A stretch of 64,000 nucleotides of DNA from Prunella strophiata. Its lineage: Eukaryota > Chordata > Aves > Passeriformes > Prunellidae. Positions 1-49,900 of this stretch are shown here, piece by piece (the first letter of the stretch is position 1; every line of letters begins with the position of its first letter). The DNA is taken from positions 682,001-746,000 of the forward strand of contig JAZBQD010000014.1 in the NCBI GenBank assembly GCA_036583965.1. The letters run 5' to 3'. Position numbers and translations under genes: made by a program. Below the pieces are notes generated by a model. It made no database searches, was not told where the DNA came from, and saw only the letters and a list, made by a program, of their open reading frames with translations.

Positions 1-1749
1 CCAGCTGAAATTAGTTGTTCAAAAAAGTTATGAGTATGCAAAAAAGATAGCAATAACTTCTGCTGCTGGTGAGAGCCACAGTGATTTAGTGTAATTGATT
101 TGCATAATGCCATTTGTGGAGTCATTTTGGCTCCAGCAGCTTTACTGTAATTGGGTATGTGACTATAAATCTAGCACATAAATCTCCAGGGAAATTAAAA
201 ACAAAAAATAACTTACCAAACTGGTAATTAATATCTTGTAATCATGACTCAGCACAAATGGATTAATAGCTGAGTGATCTAAGTGATCCAAGAAATAAAG
301 CTATCATGCAGAGTTAATGTGGTTCATTAGGAAAGGAGATGATGTTGTCCCTTACTGTTGCAAATCTTGCTCAGGGAAGCCAAGTTGGAATTGCTTTGTC
401 TGGATTTCAGTCTGAAATGCAACAGTGCTGTATCACAACTAAAGTGAGCATTTCTTCAAGGATAATTTTAAAGACTAATCCTGAATTAGGAAAAGAATGT
501 TTCCCTATTATTCTGTTGTGGCATTTAATGTACAGGTAGGGACTGGTGAACTTTGTTTGGGTTCTCCAATGGTGCTCCAGAATCCCACTGATCCCTGCTG
601 GCACCTCTGAGTGGTGTATTCTGAAGCAACAGTGAGAAGAATCAAAAATTAATGTCCAACAGCATGAAATAATCAAGCATTATTTCCTGGAGGGTTAACA
701 TTTGATAAGAACCTTTTTGGTTCTTATCTTATCTTCTTTGGAACCGGATTTGTCTTTTCACTCTGTTTAGTTGCTTCATTCATTTTGTGCTCTGCAACCT
801 GAAAATTGTCAAAGTGATGTTGGTATTTCCAATATGACACCAGGGGCATGTCAGAAGAAGTCCAGTCATCTTAAAGGATTTGGTGTCAATGTGGATACAA
901 CTTTTTCCAAAAATCATGAAAAAAAACCAGATCACACCACCTATATTTGCAATGCCTTGTAGTATCTGGAGAAAAAAGGCCACTGCAAACAACAGAGATC
1001 TGTAAAAATAGCAATTTCTACATTGTTGAAGTTGTTCATTATTTTCAATTAGCTTTTATTTTGAATTTTAAAAATATCAAGAGGCTTTTCATCTAAACAT
1101 CAATATCTTAAATGTTCTGTGCTGTCAGTGGAAGAATTAGAGTTTTAACTTAAATATTGCACGAAATACTATAATATAGAACATATTGCTTTTTATACTT
1201 CATTTATATCTCATTTATATTTACATATATAATGTATGCCTCATAAGTCATTTATGTTTCATTCCTAGTCCATTTATAATAAATGATAATAGAAAATTGG
1301 AAAAAAATACATCTTTTAAAGTGACAATATCTGAGACAAAAACGTCGATTCTAATTTATCCTCAAACCCCATTTAACCAAACTAGAAACACCTACATTTT
1401 CCAGTTAAATATTTTGCCTTCATCTCACTGGAATTGGGATGGAAGATTTCTCTGTGTGAATGGTTCTTACCACCCTGGAAATCCTTTGAGATTCCCGTGG
1501 TGGACAGAACCTTTGACCAGGTGGATGTGGATGAGCAGCAGAGCCATCACAGCTGTGTTTGCTCCTCCTGCACAGATTTTTTAGTAAATTGAAAGGCCAA
1601 ATTTCAGAGATTTCCACTGAAGGAAGGAATGGGAGCTCAGAAAAATGAGTGTGGGCACTAAGTTTATAAATACTGTTGTGTTTCAGAAGTCCTGCCTCAT
1701 GCTGGTGAGCTCTCTCCTGAGCTGCTCTTTGTGTTTTGTCCCTTTGCAG
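1..1749 (+). other. PTPRO: PTPRO intron, left-truncated
   Basis: Intronic sequence leading to the polypyrimidine tract and CAG acceptor at 1747-1749. I looked for the preceding FNIII coding exon and did not find it, so it must lie outside the window. Open frames at 1186-1584 and on the minus strand at 1420-1944 resemble no family I know. No clear repeat is seen. Confidence 0.75.
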
Positions 1750-38117
<36,368 letters not shown>

Positions 38118-38133
38118 TTCAGAGTCACAGGTG
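38118..38133 (+). other. PTPRO: PTPRO 3' UTR, short first part before a 3' UTR intron
   Basis: Thirteen to sixteen bases follow the stop before one of two overlapping candidate donors in ACAGGTGGTGAGTC (cut after 38130 or after 38133). The stop is then closer than about 50 nt to the junction, so nonsense-mediated decay would not be triggered. Confidence 0.6.
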
Positions 38134-39581
38134 GTGAGTCAGGCAAGCCTGGCCCTGTGCCATGCCCACAGCCTCACATCCCTGTGCCAGCAGCTTTGCT
38201 GGCAGTTTGGGGCTTTTCTTATTCTTCTTCCATGTGGAGAGTGAGGGGAAAAATCCATCTTGCTTCTCGCAGTAAATAACCCCCTCCCCTTTCCATGGCA
38301 CTGTAAGAATATATGGGCTCACTCATGTTTAAGGAAAAAGAGAATCCAAACTCCTGATGAGCCATCCAGCCATTCCCTGCCACTTGTCCTGACATGTCTT
38401 GCGAAGCTTAAAGGGAGGGAGAACTTCAATATCTCCAGTTGCTCTCAAACAGGAATTTTGCCTGGTTACCAAGGCCAGCAGGGGCTTGGGGATGCTCTGC
38501 TGGAGGGTGAGTTGGTAACCAAAAACCTCTGACAGGAAACAGTGGGAAATGTTTTCAAAAATCAGAGAACCAGCAGGCTCTCAATCTGGTACCACCAGTA
38601 GCATAAGTGAAGGGTTGGTCTCACTCTCTCACTGACCCCCATGCCTGTGCAAAACAAGTGGCTGTGACACAAGGTTTGCTGGTGGGGACAAGCTGTGTCA
38701 CCAAGTGACACTGACACTCAGTCACAGAGGCCAGTATTTGCAGAGCTTAATTATATCACTTTGCCAAAAATCAAAGGCATGAGGCAAGCAATAGCATGAG
38801 AAGACACCATAGGAATCTTTTTGTCAGGGAGAGTGTTAGGTGACCAAAATGTAGGTGTTATTGCTGCTGCTGTCTGCAGCAAAGGTAAAGACTAAAGAGC
38901 ATTTGAAGGACAAGTGGCTCAGTATTGAATCCCTCATCTTCCTTTTTGCTGCGTGGTGAGGTTTGCTTAAAGTATGTGCTAGGAGGTTGAAATACTGGAC
39001 ACTTTCAGAGTAAAATGTTTTTGTTTGTTCTTTGGGGTTTTTTCGTTATAGAAAACATGATCGTGCCTAAAAGAATTCAAGAGAAAAAATGATGTGTTGT
39101 GCCATCTTAGACTGTATATCACAAAACCAGTTTGTGTGAAAGGAGTTAATGTGTGGATTCCTTTAAAAATACTCTTGGTAGCTCTTTAAGCTACCAAGCC
39201 TTGGTTCATTAGGTGGCAGCAATAACCCATAATACTCCCTTTTGGGAGGAGCAGGAAGCTGCAGATTTTGACACAAACTGCTTTTCAGGCAGCTGGTGGA
39301 GAGCTGGGCTGAGGGCAGCACCTCCAGCTGTGTCTGCTGTGTGTCTGTGGTGTTGCACATGTGTATTTATTAACCCTGTGTGCATCATCCCCCTGCCTGT
39401 AAAGGAGCCCCAGTTTGCCTCACTGTCCCTTGGGTTTAGGGTTACTGTCTAATCTGAGTCCCAGCACCCTGTACTGGTGACCTGCAGTGCCAGCCTGTGC
39501 GGAGGGTCAGTAAAAAAAATGCTAAAAACTCTATTTATTTCCTTTTCTTCTCTCTAAAGCGTTCTGTTTGTTTGCTTGCAG
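38134..39581 (+). other. PTPRO: PTPRO 3' UTR intron (proposed)
   Basis: A 1.45-kb stretch between the candidate donor and a strong acceptor (gtttgtttgcttgcag before 39582). It contains the second copy of the 37-bp repeat (38697-38733); nothing else is recognised. Confidence 0.6.
38697..38733. repeat. 37-bp direct repeat, copy 2
   Basis: Identical to 37351-37387, 1,346 bp downstream of it; the flanks differ apart from a few bases. Confidence 0.9.
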
Positions 39582-41000
39582 GTGAGACCATGAAGCACAC
39601 CCATCTTCCCTTGCTTCTGATTTATTTTCTGTTGATGGTTTGAAGGGGCAGGTGCTGTGCCACGAGAGATCACTGCTCTGCAGTGCATGGACAATGAGGG
39701 AAAGAAACTTTTACCTTTCTGAAGCACTGGGGAGACAAAGCCTTAACGAGCCTGCGGTGTCTTTTGAACTCTTTAATTTCTGGACATTTTTTTTAAATAC
39801 TGGACCAAATTCAGCTAAACAACATGAAGGAAAAGACACTATATGTGCACAAGACAGATTGCTCCAGAGTGTTGGGGTTTTGTTTGGTACTTTTGGTTAA
39901 TTTCTTTCATAATTTTTTTTTTTTTTCTGTGCAGGTTGGGCTTAAGGTTAAAGTAAGTGCAATATTTTTTTAATGGTTGACTGAAGAGCTTTCTTCATGT
40001 GTCACTGGTCTGTCCCTAGGAGAGCAGGCATTGTTAGTATCTAATAATACCTCATTAGTGAATAGCGAGGCATGAACATACATGAAGAAACCTGGAGATT
40101 GTGGAAAGGGGCTGGGAGGGCAGGGGGGGTTGCTGGGGCCGTGGGTTTGACTGTTCCCTTGCAGCACTGATGTTCGTGGGGCCCAGGGGGGAGCACAGGA
40201 GCCGAGGAACTGACCAGCAGAAATCCGAGCTGTGAAGCTGAAACAGGCAGCTGAGAGAAGGGGGTGGTGCCTTTGGTTCTGGGCTGGGCTGCCACTAATT
40301 AAGCAGAGGGATTGCTCTTTTTGCCAACCTTTTTTCAGTAATGCCACTGATCAGGCTCTTCTTTCAGATGGATCTAATCACAGGGGCAGCTGAGTTTCCA
40401 GCTGGGATATCTTAGCATATATACTATAGCATTTAACTGAGCAGTCTATGGTGCCTATACCCCTCACTCATGTATTATTTTTAGTAATCATTAACCCTGT
40501 GTGAAAACGTGAAGCTGGTTCAGATTGGAGGGGTGGAAAGAAAAAAAAAAAAAAAACAAACCCACAAAAAGTGCTTTAATAGATGTAACTATTTTTCCTG
40601 AACCAGGAACTTACAATGTTACGAATACAAGGTTTTGGCATGTGAAGGGCTGGTTTTCAATTTGTTGCTACCAGGCTGCCAAAGTGTCAGTATGGATTCC
40701 TGCAGGGCCCTTGGGGGCAGGGAGGGGGGCTCTTTTCTTTTTCGCTGTCCATTTCAGTTCTAGTCAAAATAATTAGCTATATATATATAATTTTTTTTTT
40801 TTTTTTTTGGTCTTTGTATAATGCCGGTACATCATTGTGTATTGTGACATGGATGCTGTCAGAATGGATGTTTGATGGCATTTTTGTAACCTGTTGCTTT
40901 GTGTCACCTCATTGGAAGTTAGCAGCAATGGTACTCAATGTAAACAAAGCAGACTTGAACTGAAAGTAAACACACTGGATTGCTTACCTGTGGAGAAGTC
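39582..41000 (+). other. PTPRO: PTPRO 3' UTR exon; 3' limit approximate
   Basis: Begins GTGAGACCATGAAGCACAC after a textbook acceptor. Phrases in the first 300 bases resemble the mammalian PTPRO 3' UTR as I remember it (a CCCATC..CCCTTGCTTC stretch, then GAGCCTGCGGTGTC and GGACCAAATTCAGC), which supports splicing here. No canonical AATAAA was seen before 41,000, and the poly(A) site is uncertain; AAAGTAAAC at about 40,966 could contain a variant signal. Confidence 0.6.
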
Positions 41001-44000
41001 ACTGTCAGCAAAACACCCCTGCACACGCTTTTTATTTCATTCACCCTGGCTCTGCTATCACCTGGGTGTAGCTCAGCTGCCCTCAGGAGCCTGATAATCT
41101 CCTTCAGCTGATTTTCTTTTTTCTTCCAAGGTTATTCCACTGGCAGGTAAATAGATGCATACTTATTTGATAACAACTTCATCGTGGCGTTGGTTACGGG
41201 GGAAAACTTCTTTAAAACTGTACATTATGCAAAACTGCAGGGACTTAACATAATTCCCAGATAAAACAGGTCCCCACCACTGATTACTAGCTGGATGTGA
41301 AGTGCATTTCCCCTCCCTTCTTCTTGCACCTACTCCCACTGCTCCCACTAATCCCAGTCCTAGAGCAGGGATGCTGCTTCTCCAAGCACAAGATGAATGC
41401 AGAAGGGAAGAGCCTTTTGTTTCAGGGAGCCAGTTGGTGACAAGAAAAGCTTCAGTGGTGAACATTTCTCCATCATTTCACTGTGTGCCTCAGCTGGAGG
41501 GCCTGCCATTCCAGTAGGAACAGCAAAGAGTTGTCTGGCCTAAACTGAACAACAAACAGAATTATAAATGAGCACTTGGCCATTTAGACCTTGCCTTCAT
41601 GCTTTTTTAAAAAAAATGCATTTCAGAGTTTTATTACATGTTACTCAGAAAATGTGTTCATATCCCTCCAGACAACTGGCTGGGGGAAAAAAAAAACAAC
41701 CCACAAATGTTCTTTCTCATCTCCTGTCTCCTCCTTCCTGCTGGCCATTGCCCACTGAGCCTGTACTCATTCTGTATCACAGACCAGAGTGAGCAGGTTA
41801 CTGCTAAATCAGTCACCTGTGCCCACAAAATGTCACAGTGTGAGCTGGCTGGAACAGAAGCTTGGCTGAATGTGACAGGGTACAAAATTGCTGCAAAGAT
41901 GCCAAAATCACATTGCTGCAGAGGACACTGAGCAGCCTGAACTTGCTAGACAGTTTTGAATGCATGTAATTTTTTTTTCCATTTGCACAGCAGCAGGTGC
42001 ATATTTTTCCTTTAACAGCTACTTAATCACAAAGTCAATTACAATGAAAACTCCATCAGAATAATACCTTTTCCTACCCCACACAGTATGCAAAACTGTG
42101 TCAGTGGACATGTGGGAATGGCAATGGAAACCACCTCTCCCAGCATTCAAGACATGAGTAAAGCAGTATTATTGCCCCAAAATAAACATTATTTATTTAT
42201 TAAGGGAATAAATAACTGCCTGGAAGACACTGTGGTTCAGAAGACTCATGCAGAGCCTTTTAGTCTGAATTGACATGTCACAATTTTGGCTTTACCTCAT
42301 CATACACCTTCAGTGTAAATCCAAAAGAACAATATTTTGGACTCATGCTTCGTGTTAATATTTTTTCCAGCATCTGCTAAAATAAAACTCTCCAGTCATC
42401 ACAGCTGTAAAGCTGTCTGAAGCTTCAGGTTTGGTAATAAATATTCTGAATTATGGGCTTCATGTCCAAAGCTCTGCTGACACTATTGATGCTCTTTATT
42501 GATCTGCTGCTCTTCCAGCCTCCACTGACCCAGATGTCTGTAAAAGCAGCTCTGTGCAGTGTGTGACCACTAACTGAAACCAGGGCAGGTTTTCTCCTTG
42601 TCTCATGCTGTATGTGCTGCCATGGAAGGAAAAAATAGGTAAGATTAAGTACTTAGAAGTGGTAAGAAGTGTCTGTGAAAGTGTGGCCTCTCCAAGCATA
42701 TCCTGTGCAGTGAGCCCTGGGTCTTCAGAATTGTTTCATTCAAACCTCATCAAAAGATTAAGAACAGGCCAGGAAGCCTTACTTGTGCTTTATTTCAGTT
42801 TAATGTTTTTTTTTTTTTTTCCTACACCAAAATAGGATGAACTTTCCCCTGTCAAATAATCATCATCATCATCATCATCATCATCTTATGCTCTAAAATG
42901 GCCCTTCCCTCCCTCCTTTAACCACAGTCACACCACCTGCCTCTCATTTCAAACTTTTTAAGGGCTTTTGTCAAAACTGTAATTTCATTGAAGAAGGCAA
43001 CAGCTGTTATTTCAGCCATTTCTTGTGAGAGAATAATGCTGTTAGTGCTCCTGACAGGGATGGGAGCAGGGTGGGTTGAGCTTTGCTGCTGCTGTGACAG
43101 GCACCAGTGGGGGCTAGGAATCTCCTAGGAAGGCTCCCTGTTTTCACTCATCTCCTTTTTTAATCTGCAAATATTACCAAGGAGTACAGACTCATATCTT
43201 GATGCTTATTTTGGTCTGAAAACTCAGGAAGTAGAGGCCAAACAACCTAAGCAACTCAGAAACTGAAAAAAAGACAAAGCCAAGCCAAAGGCACTTATTA
43301 GCAAAAAGCTGACAAAGTTGCAGTAGAAATTTAAAGTCTGTGAAATATTTAAACACAGAACCAACACAGATTCCCTCTTGTTTGCACTTCTCATATATAA
43401 TGTTAGTGTTTTTATGTAGAAATTGACTTGAGATTTTTTTAAATTATTTTTGATTGAGATCTTTTATGTAGAGATTGATCTCAAAAATATTCCCTCAAAT
43501 ACTTTTGATGCATCATAACCTTAAACAGGGCTGGTTTAGATACCACACTCAATATAGTAGAAAAACTGGGCTCCTATGGAAGGGTAATTTGGCCAGAAAG
43601 TTGAATTCCCATTCTTGATCATGTTCCTTTTATGCTTGAAATGCAGGAAAATCAGTGATCATACCTGCATGAACAGGGTCTGGCATTCAAGCCATAGCTT
43701 GCTTCTGTCTGTGACCTGAAAACTCAAAATGCCTTCACTCCCACATTAAAATAAAAATTCTGTGACTTACAGGTTTCCTAATTAGAAAGAATTTACATCT
43801 TAGAGATATTCATGGATTCTTTGGTTTGTTCCCTTAAATTATCAAAATTTTGAAGTTCACAAACACTGATGAACACGCTGAGAGCTCTGCACATTTCAGA
43901 CTATCATTCTAATTTTGGATATGATATCTCTACTGCTTCATAAACCATTTATTCCTTCAAAAATCAATCATGAATATATACACTTATTTCCCAACCCCAC

Positions 44001-45570
44001 TCAAAACAAAAAACAAGTAAACAAACCACCAATTTTTATACAATGCTTTGGAGTAATGGAAGTTTGTATAAAATCCCAGAGATCACAGTTTGTCTGAGCA
44101 CAGCCCTGTTTAACATTTGAATTTCTAGCTAGTAAGTTAAAGTGCTCCACCCATCAATATTGGTTAGAAGTGTTCTTTCTGAATTAATTCTGTGTGGTTT
44201 CACAGTGGTTTGCTCTCCCCATGGTGTCCCAAGGGAACAAGCAGCCCAAAGAAGAGGGAAGAAGTGCCTTGCTGATGTTTAAAAGGTTTGTGCTTTGAAA
44301 GCACAGAACTGCTGAGTGAACACTCAGCTAAACGCCCTCCCTCCACCCAGTTAAAAAGGCAGATTGATGGCAGAAAAATAGTCAATTACTCCCACTCGTC
44401 AAGTGTCTAATAAGGCACGGATTTTGGCATTTAAAAAACTGATTTGTTTCCTTCTCAAAGACATATCACATCCTTCTAAAATATTAGTATTGAAAAAATA
44501 AGCCTCACTGCTCCAATCCTAGAGAAAACATTTTGAATGAAACACTGCATTTTACTACTGTTTTCATTTTAACCCATGGAATATTTTGAAGAAAACATTT
44601 CATTTTCATTTTAAGAACCCCAAATGACATTTCCTTTTCATTTCTTGCCACTGCCAACAAAATGAAAATTCAAAAACTGCACAACAGCATAAGGGTGAAG
44701 CTCCCTGCAGTGCTTTAAAGCAGCAAGGAAATTCCAGCAAACAGGGAAATATTTGCCTCAACACCATTCAGATTTCCCAGACTGTAACACAGAAACCATA
44801 GTGGCTAGTTCAGCAAAGTTTAAAGGGTAAATAAACTCAAAGGAGACTTGGTTATTAATTCATTAGTAGTTTAGAAACTGTGAAAAAAAAAGACACAAAC
44901 CAAGCAACCAACCCCCATGATGGTTCTGCTTATCCCTCCAGTGTGTGGAAGGGATTTTCTCTTTTCACCCCAAGTATCTCCCAAGATGCACATTGATCAC
45001 ATTCAGACTTGTCTGGCACTTTCTAAACATCAGCTACACAGAAACCCAGCTCCAAAGAAACCCCAAACTGTTGTGAAGCCAACTCTTTTCTCTCAGAGGT
45101 GGAACATGAGTTCTCCCCTCCTGCACCTCAGAGTGCCAAAACTTCACAAAGTCTGGGACATCCCAGAGCTGGTGCCTCTTTCTGGGCAAAAGCAAACTGA
45201 ATTCAGCTGAATGCTGAAATAAAAGGCAGCAGAGAGGATGAATATTGGCTTCTTATTTAGCTAATTATCAGGGGAGTAGAGGTGCAGGTTACCACCAGAG
45301 TGCTTTTTATAGAACCAGACATCCTTCCCATGAGAAAAAGCAGGGACTCTAGGTTTTAAATAAGAGTTTCAAAGACCTTTTAAAAAGATTCCTCCTCCTG
45401 CACTTAACAGGTGATGGGATTTATCACTTCTTGACCCATTTCTGAATAAGGCCGTGTTTATGCAGACAGGCATAAAGAATATATATTAAATGTAAAAACA
45501 TGTATGGACACACAACCAACCACACAGAAGTAGTATTTGCGAGGACATTTACAATAAATGGCACTAACAC
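41001..45570. other. Intergenic region between convergent PTPRO and EPS8
   Basis: About 4.6 kb with no supportable exon on either strand. It contains a (CAT)n array (42859-42885), T runs and several AATAAA hexamers (for example 42181-42186). The PTPRO 3' UTR may extend into its left end. Confidence 0.7.
42859..42885. repeat. (ATC)n microsatellite
   Basis: About nine uninterrupted ATC/CAT triplets in the intergenic region. Confidence 0.9.
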
Positions 45571-45571
45571 C

Positions 45572-46877
45572 TTTATTAAGATTTTAATTTTTCATTTGTG
45601 AAAAATGAATAGATTTTTTTTTCCCTTGTATGCAGAGGAAAAGCAAACTAATGGCAAAAATCAAGATTACTTTCTTATTTCAATACTGTCTTTGTAGCCA
45701 CAAAGATACAATAATTTAACAGACAAGAAATACTGTTTATTGCAGACTGTAAGCTGATTTATGTGAAAAAGGCACTATGAAACTTAATCAGACTAGATGA
45801 TTAAATTTGTCTAAATTAAGTGATATTATATATTATATATAATACATATATTATATATAAAATCACATGACCATGTGAAACAGAGCATTTTGTGACAAAA
45901 ATCATTGCATCTCCAAAAATAACATTTTCTGGAAGGGATGTTTCTCTTTTCTTTTTTTCCCCTGTTTTACCTTCAGGAATCCACTTTTCCAAAAGATTAC
46001 ATTTATAAAGGAAATTACAAAGGCTTTTTTGCATGAGGAAAAACTGATATTTGGGATCAACACACAGAGAAGTCTAGATTATACATTTTTCTTTTTGATG
46101 GGTTAAGTTACAGACAAAAAAATGCAATTATATTTTAAAGAAAAATATACTGTGAGTTGTTGCATGGCTACAGCAGATCTCATCACCTCTTTGAGCTGGG
46201 TTGGTGTTACTATTTTCTAGTTACTCTTTCTTGTGCAATATTATAGTTCATCACAGGTGAAATACGGATAAAATCAATGTACAGAATATTATTTTGCTAT
46301 AAACAGCATCATTAGTAATAAAACATCTTGGGAGTGATGCAGGAAAGATTCAGTCTGTGTTGGGCTGCTGTTCATCCCCTAAACATTTCCTCCACATTTA
46401 CTGGAGTCGACAACTTAAGTAAACATCCTGCAGCCAAATGCCTGACAAGAAAGACTGAGCCAAAAAAGACGTAATTGCACACTACAGCAAGAGATGGGAT
46501 TCAGAATCGTCTTATTACTGAAGGGTTCAGGTGCTTTTTTATTGCTGGCTCAGCTTCCCTCAGATGAATCACCCACACAGACGTGCTCCAATTTACCTGT
46601 CATGTTAATTCCACAAAGCCAAGACTCGTCTCTGGGTGCAAATGAATCTTGTACCAATATTTTCACCTGTCAGGAATCTCCACTGCATTTCTCATCTGCT
46701 CATTTCTCATGACGAGGAGCCAGCAGCAGGTACATCTGTGGAGACTCCTGTACATTTTCTTTATGTTGGCTAGTTACATTTACAATACAATAAGACATTC
46801 CCCTTCACTGCTTCCTAAAGCAAAGCTGGATGGTTTAATGCTATGGACAATGGAATTAAAGAAAAGAGGAGACACAT
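45572..46877 (-). other. EPS8: EPS8 3' UTR; 3' limit approximate
   Basis: Sequence downstream of the EPS8 stop on the minus strand. AATAAA on that strand occurs at 46538-46543, 45736-45741 and 45572-45577. The last two would give a 3' UTR of roughly 1.1-1.3 kb, near my expectation for vertebrate EPS8. Which site is used cannot be decided here. A short AT repeat (45823-45862) lies inside. Confidence 0.5.
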
Positions 46878-46991
46878 TTAGTGGCTGCTTCCTTCATCAA
46901 AGGACTCCACACCTGAATCTGTGGCAGCTGCACTGATTTTTTCTTGCCGTCTTCTCATGATTTCTTGCAGTTCTGAACTACCACTGCTTGC
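46878..46991 (-). CDS. EPS8: EPS8 terminal coding exon
   Basis: On the minus strand reads [20 protein letters not shown], then [17 protein letters not shown] and TAA (46880-46878). Acceptor tttatag/gcaa at the high-coordinate end, phase 0. The basic and acidic tail is close to identical to the mammalian EPS8 C-terminus, which contributes to actin bundling. Confidence 0.96.
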   Translation of the reverse strand, partial: ASSGSSELQEIMRRRQEKISAAATDSGVESFDEGSSH

Positions 46992-49900
46992 CTATAAACA
47001 AAAGAGAAGAGTTTACTTATGGCTTTGACAGGTGCTGAAATTCCTCTGCCAGCATTTTGTTAAGACAGTTGTTTGAACAAACTCACCTTGCAGCTCCAGT
47101 AGGAAAGTATTTACACTATCCTTAAATACAGACCAGAAAAAAATCTGCAGACTATTAAAAGCATATTTCAGCACTGCTGAGCATCTTTAATTCCCACATG
47201 AGGCCCTGGAAGTATTGGATATTTAGGGGGTTCATAAAATATGGCTTCAGTAAAAGCAGAGTTAAAGCTCAATGAGTTTGTTAGGATTCCACACTTAAAA
47301 ATTGGGGCAATAATATTTAGAAATTAAAAACCCAAAAATAAATCCTTTAAATGGCTTTAAAAGCTCACACATGCATGTGGGATTGCACAGGCAAGACCTA
47401 AGTAAGGATTCAGTCTCAGGCTCCCACACAATTCACCATGAGCCAATTGCAGCTCAGAAACACAGGTTTCAAACTTAGAGCACACTCACAGAAACTGGAC
47501 CATATTACAATATTAGCAACAGTGGAGTATTGTGAGGACAAGGCTTTATTTTACCTTTTAAGAGTGAAAACCAGTCTGCTGAACCAGCTGCAAACATTGA
47601 TTTCTCAACATAAATGAAATTATTAGCAAGGCCAGGACATCTATTCACTACAGCAGAACTTTCCAAAGTGTGCATGACTTTGAATAAAACTAGGGGATAA
47701 TAAACCAAGAGCTACTGTACTATCTGGCCATGAGATGACCTCCAAAACTTCAAAATCAGCTTCCAAAATACCCTCTGAATAAGGGAGCAGAAACTGGTTT
47801 TGAAATTTATAAAACAAATTCCAGGACACTTAAGGGGAAAATCCTGCAGTTGATTGTGAACTCTGAAAATGCATCCTAATAATTTCATAAAATTTCATAT
47901 AGATTTAGCCCATTATACCCATTAAAATGCACCACAAAGGGTGAGGCAATTTCTAAACTAACTACAGTGCTCCTCCTACTTAAAATACCATTGCTCTCCT
48001 CTCCCAGAGTGGAAGGGCAAAGCAGGGAGCTTAGAAGTGACTCTCTGAAACTGAGGGAACAGCTTTATTTGTCTTAATTCATCTTGTCCTTGCCCTCTTG
48101 GTTTCAGATACAGAATTGCAGCACCCATTACTAAGGTCATGCATAAAAAACCATCAGCAGATACCCAACAATGTACTTCATCAGAGGTCATGTACAAATA
48201 TTTTTCTGAGAATAACTGAGCAGCCTAAGCTGAAAGAATTTGCCTTCCTGATAGCATCAATGACAACAGGACTGATGAGCCTGAAATGCATTATATTATA
48301 ATATTATTACAGGGAGAGAAAGGATGGTTCAACTTCCTTTGATGACATAATTCAGCAAACAACAGGCTAAAGCCATCAGGAATTGCATAAATTCTGAAAT
48401 TCAACCTCAGATAACCAAGGCAGAAATAAACATTTCAATTACCTTTTTCCCCAACAAAAAAAAAACAATGACCTTGTTAGACTCTAAGTAGCTGCTAATT
48501 AGCTCTGGTAGGGCATTTATTAGACAAGTTTGGACTTTTGAGTTTCCTGCAGAGTGAGGCTTAACTGGGGCAAGCAGAGTAACAGCATGGAGGGGAAAAG
48601 ACCCCTCCAATCCAGGGAAATCTCTGCTTTTCTGACCAAATTCCACTGTAAATCTGCTTCCATCTCAGTACACTGAAATAAGATGGCTGACATGCAAAAA
48701 AGTTGAAGAATGCAAATATATCTTCACCAGGAAATGATGGATTGCTCTGGACTGTAGTGATTTTTATTCCTAAGAGTAAAGGTGAACTATTTCTCCCTTC
48801 CTTTAACTGGAAAATAGGGCTTGAAGAAGGGAATAAAGCAATTCTGACAGTGTTAGAAAATGATGCTCTCTGGTCCACACTGATCATGTAAAGTGTAAAA
48901 TATACATCATCATAAGCCTGTCTTTAAAAATATGCTTAAAATCATTTAAGTGAGACAGTCCCAGCTTAAGGAGAGAAAAATATTTTAAAGCTCCTCAACA
49001 TTTTCTTCTAAATAGGATGTGGAGAATATAACTTCTCAGTTGGGTTGATCTCACATCTAGACCATTTCTCCACTTGCCACAGCAAGTTTAAAAAAAAAAA
49101 AAAAAAAAAAAAGAAATGTAGGTGCATCTCCAATTTTATTGGCTTAAAATTGGCAGGAATTGTCCTTAGCACAGCTCTGGATACAAGCTTAAGGTGTTTA
49201 AAAGACACAACTTCTTAAATTAATTAAAGCAAAGTGCTGCAGAGCAATAAATACAGAGACACAATACTTGATCCTTGGCTCAGAAACTCTGCTAGCACAG
49301 TGTCCATTGTGATTTCCCTTCAGTGCAGGTGCCCCAGTGTTTGACCTGAAAGGCCAACAGCAGTGGGCTCACCCTAACAATTTCTCATGCCCTATAAATG
49401 AAATCTTCTCTACAAATACAAGGCAAAAATCACTTAATCACCACCGAAATTGTCAGGAGCATGTGTTTGTCCAAGCACCAGGCAAAGCAAGAAGCAGGAA
49501 AAGGGGCATTTCACTCTCCCATTGTTTTCCCCAAAGCTCTTTTTGGCTGATTTTGTCTTCTTGCAGTCTGGTTACACCACAGAAGATCTTAAACTTGAGT
49601 GCTATTTCTAATGTTTTTGGAGCCCTTTAGAAATGGGGAAGATCCCACCTGGTATTTTGATTCATTGCTGTCCCAATGAATTAATACCAAACAACTCAGG
49701 TGAAAAGAAAGTTTATCAATGTGATGGGAACTTAGGAAAAACCACCTGCCTCACAGAAGGAGTTATCTAATTCCACAGGTTCAAAACTGGTGACCCAAAA
49801 TAGGTGAGTAAGAAGAATTGTCCATACCTCTAAGGCAGATTTCTGTACCGTGATTTGGTTGTAGACTCTTGACCCCTCTGGACAAACAGTCCTCAGCTCC

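Noticed and set aside
1186..1584. 132-codon open frame in the left intron, overlapping an antisense 174-codon frame at 1420-1944
   Set aside because: Neither translation resembles a family I know. The minus-strand frame runs across the real PTPRO exon in antisense, and no splice, start or poly(A) context supports a gene.
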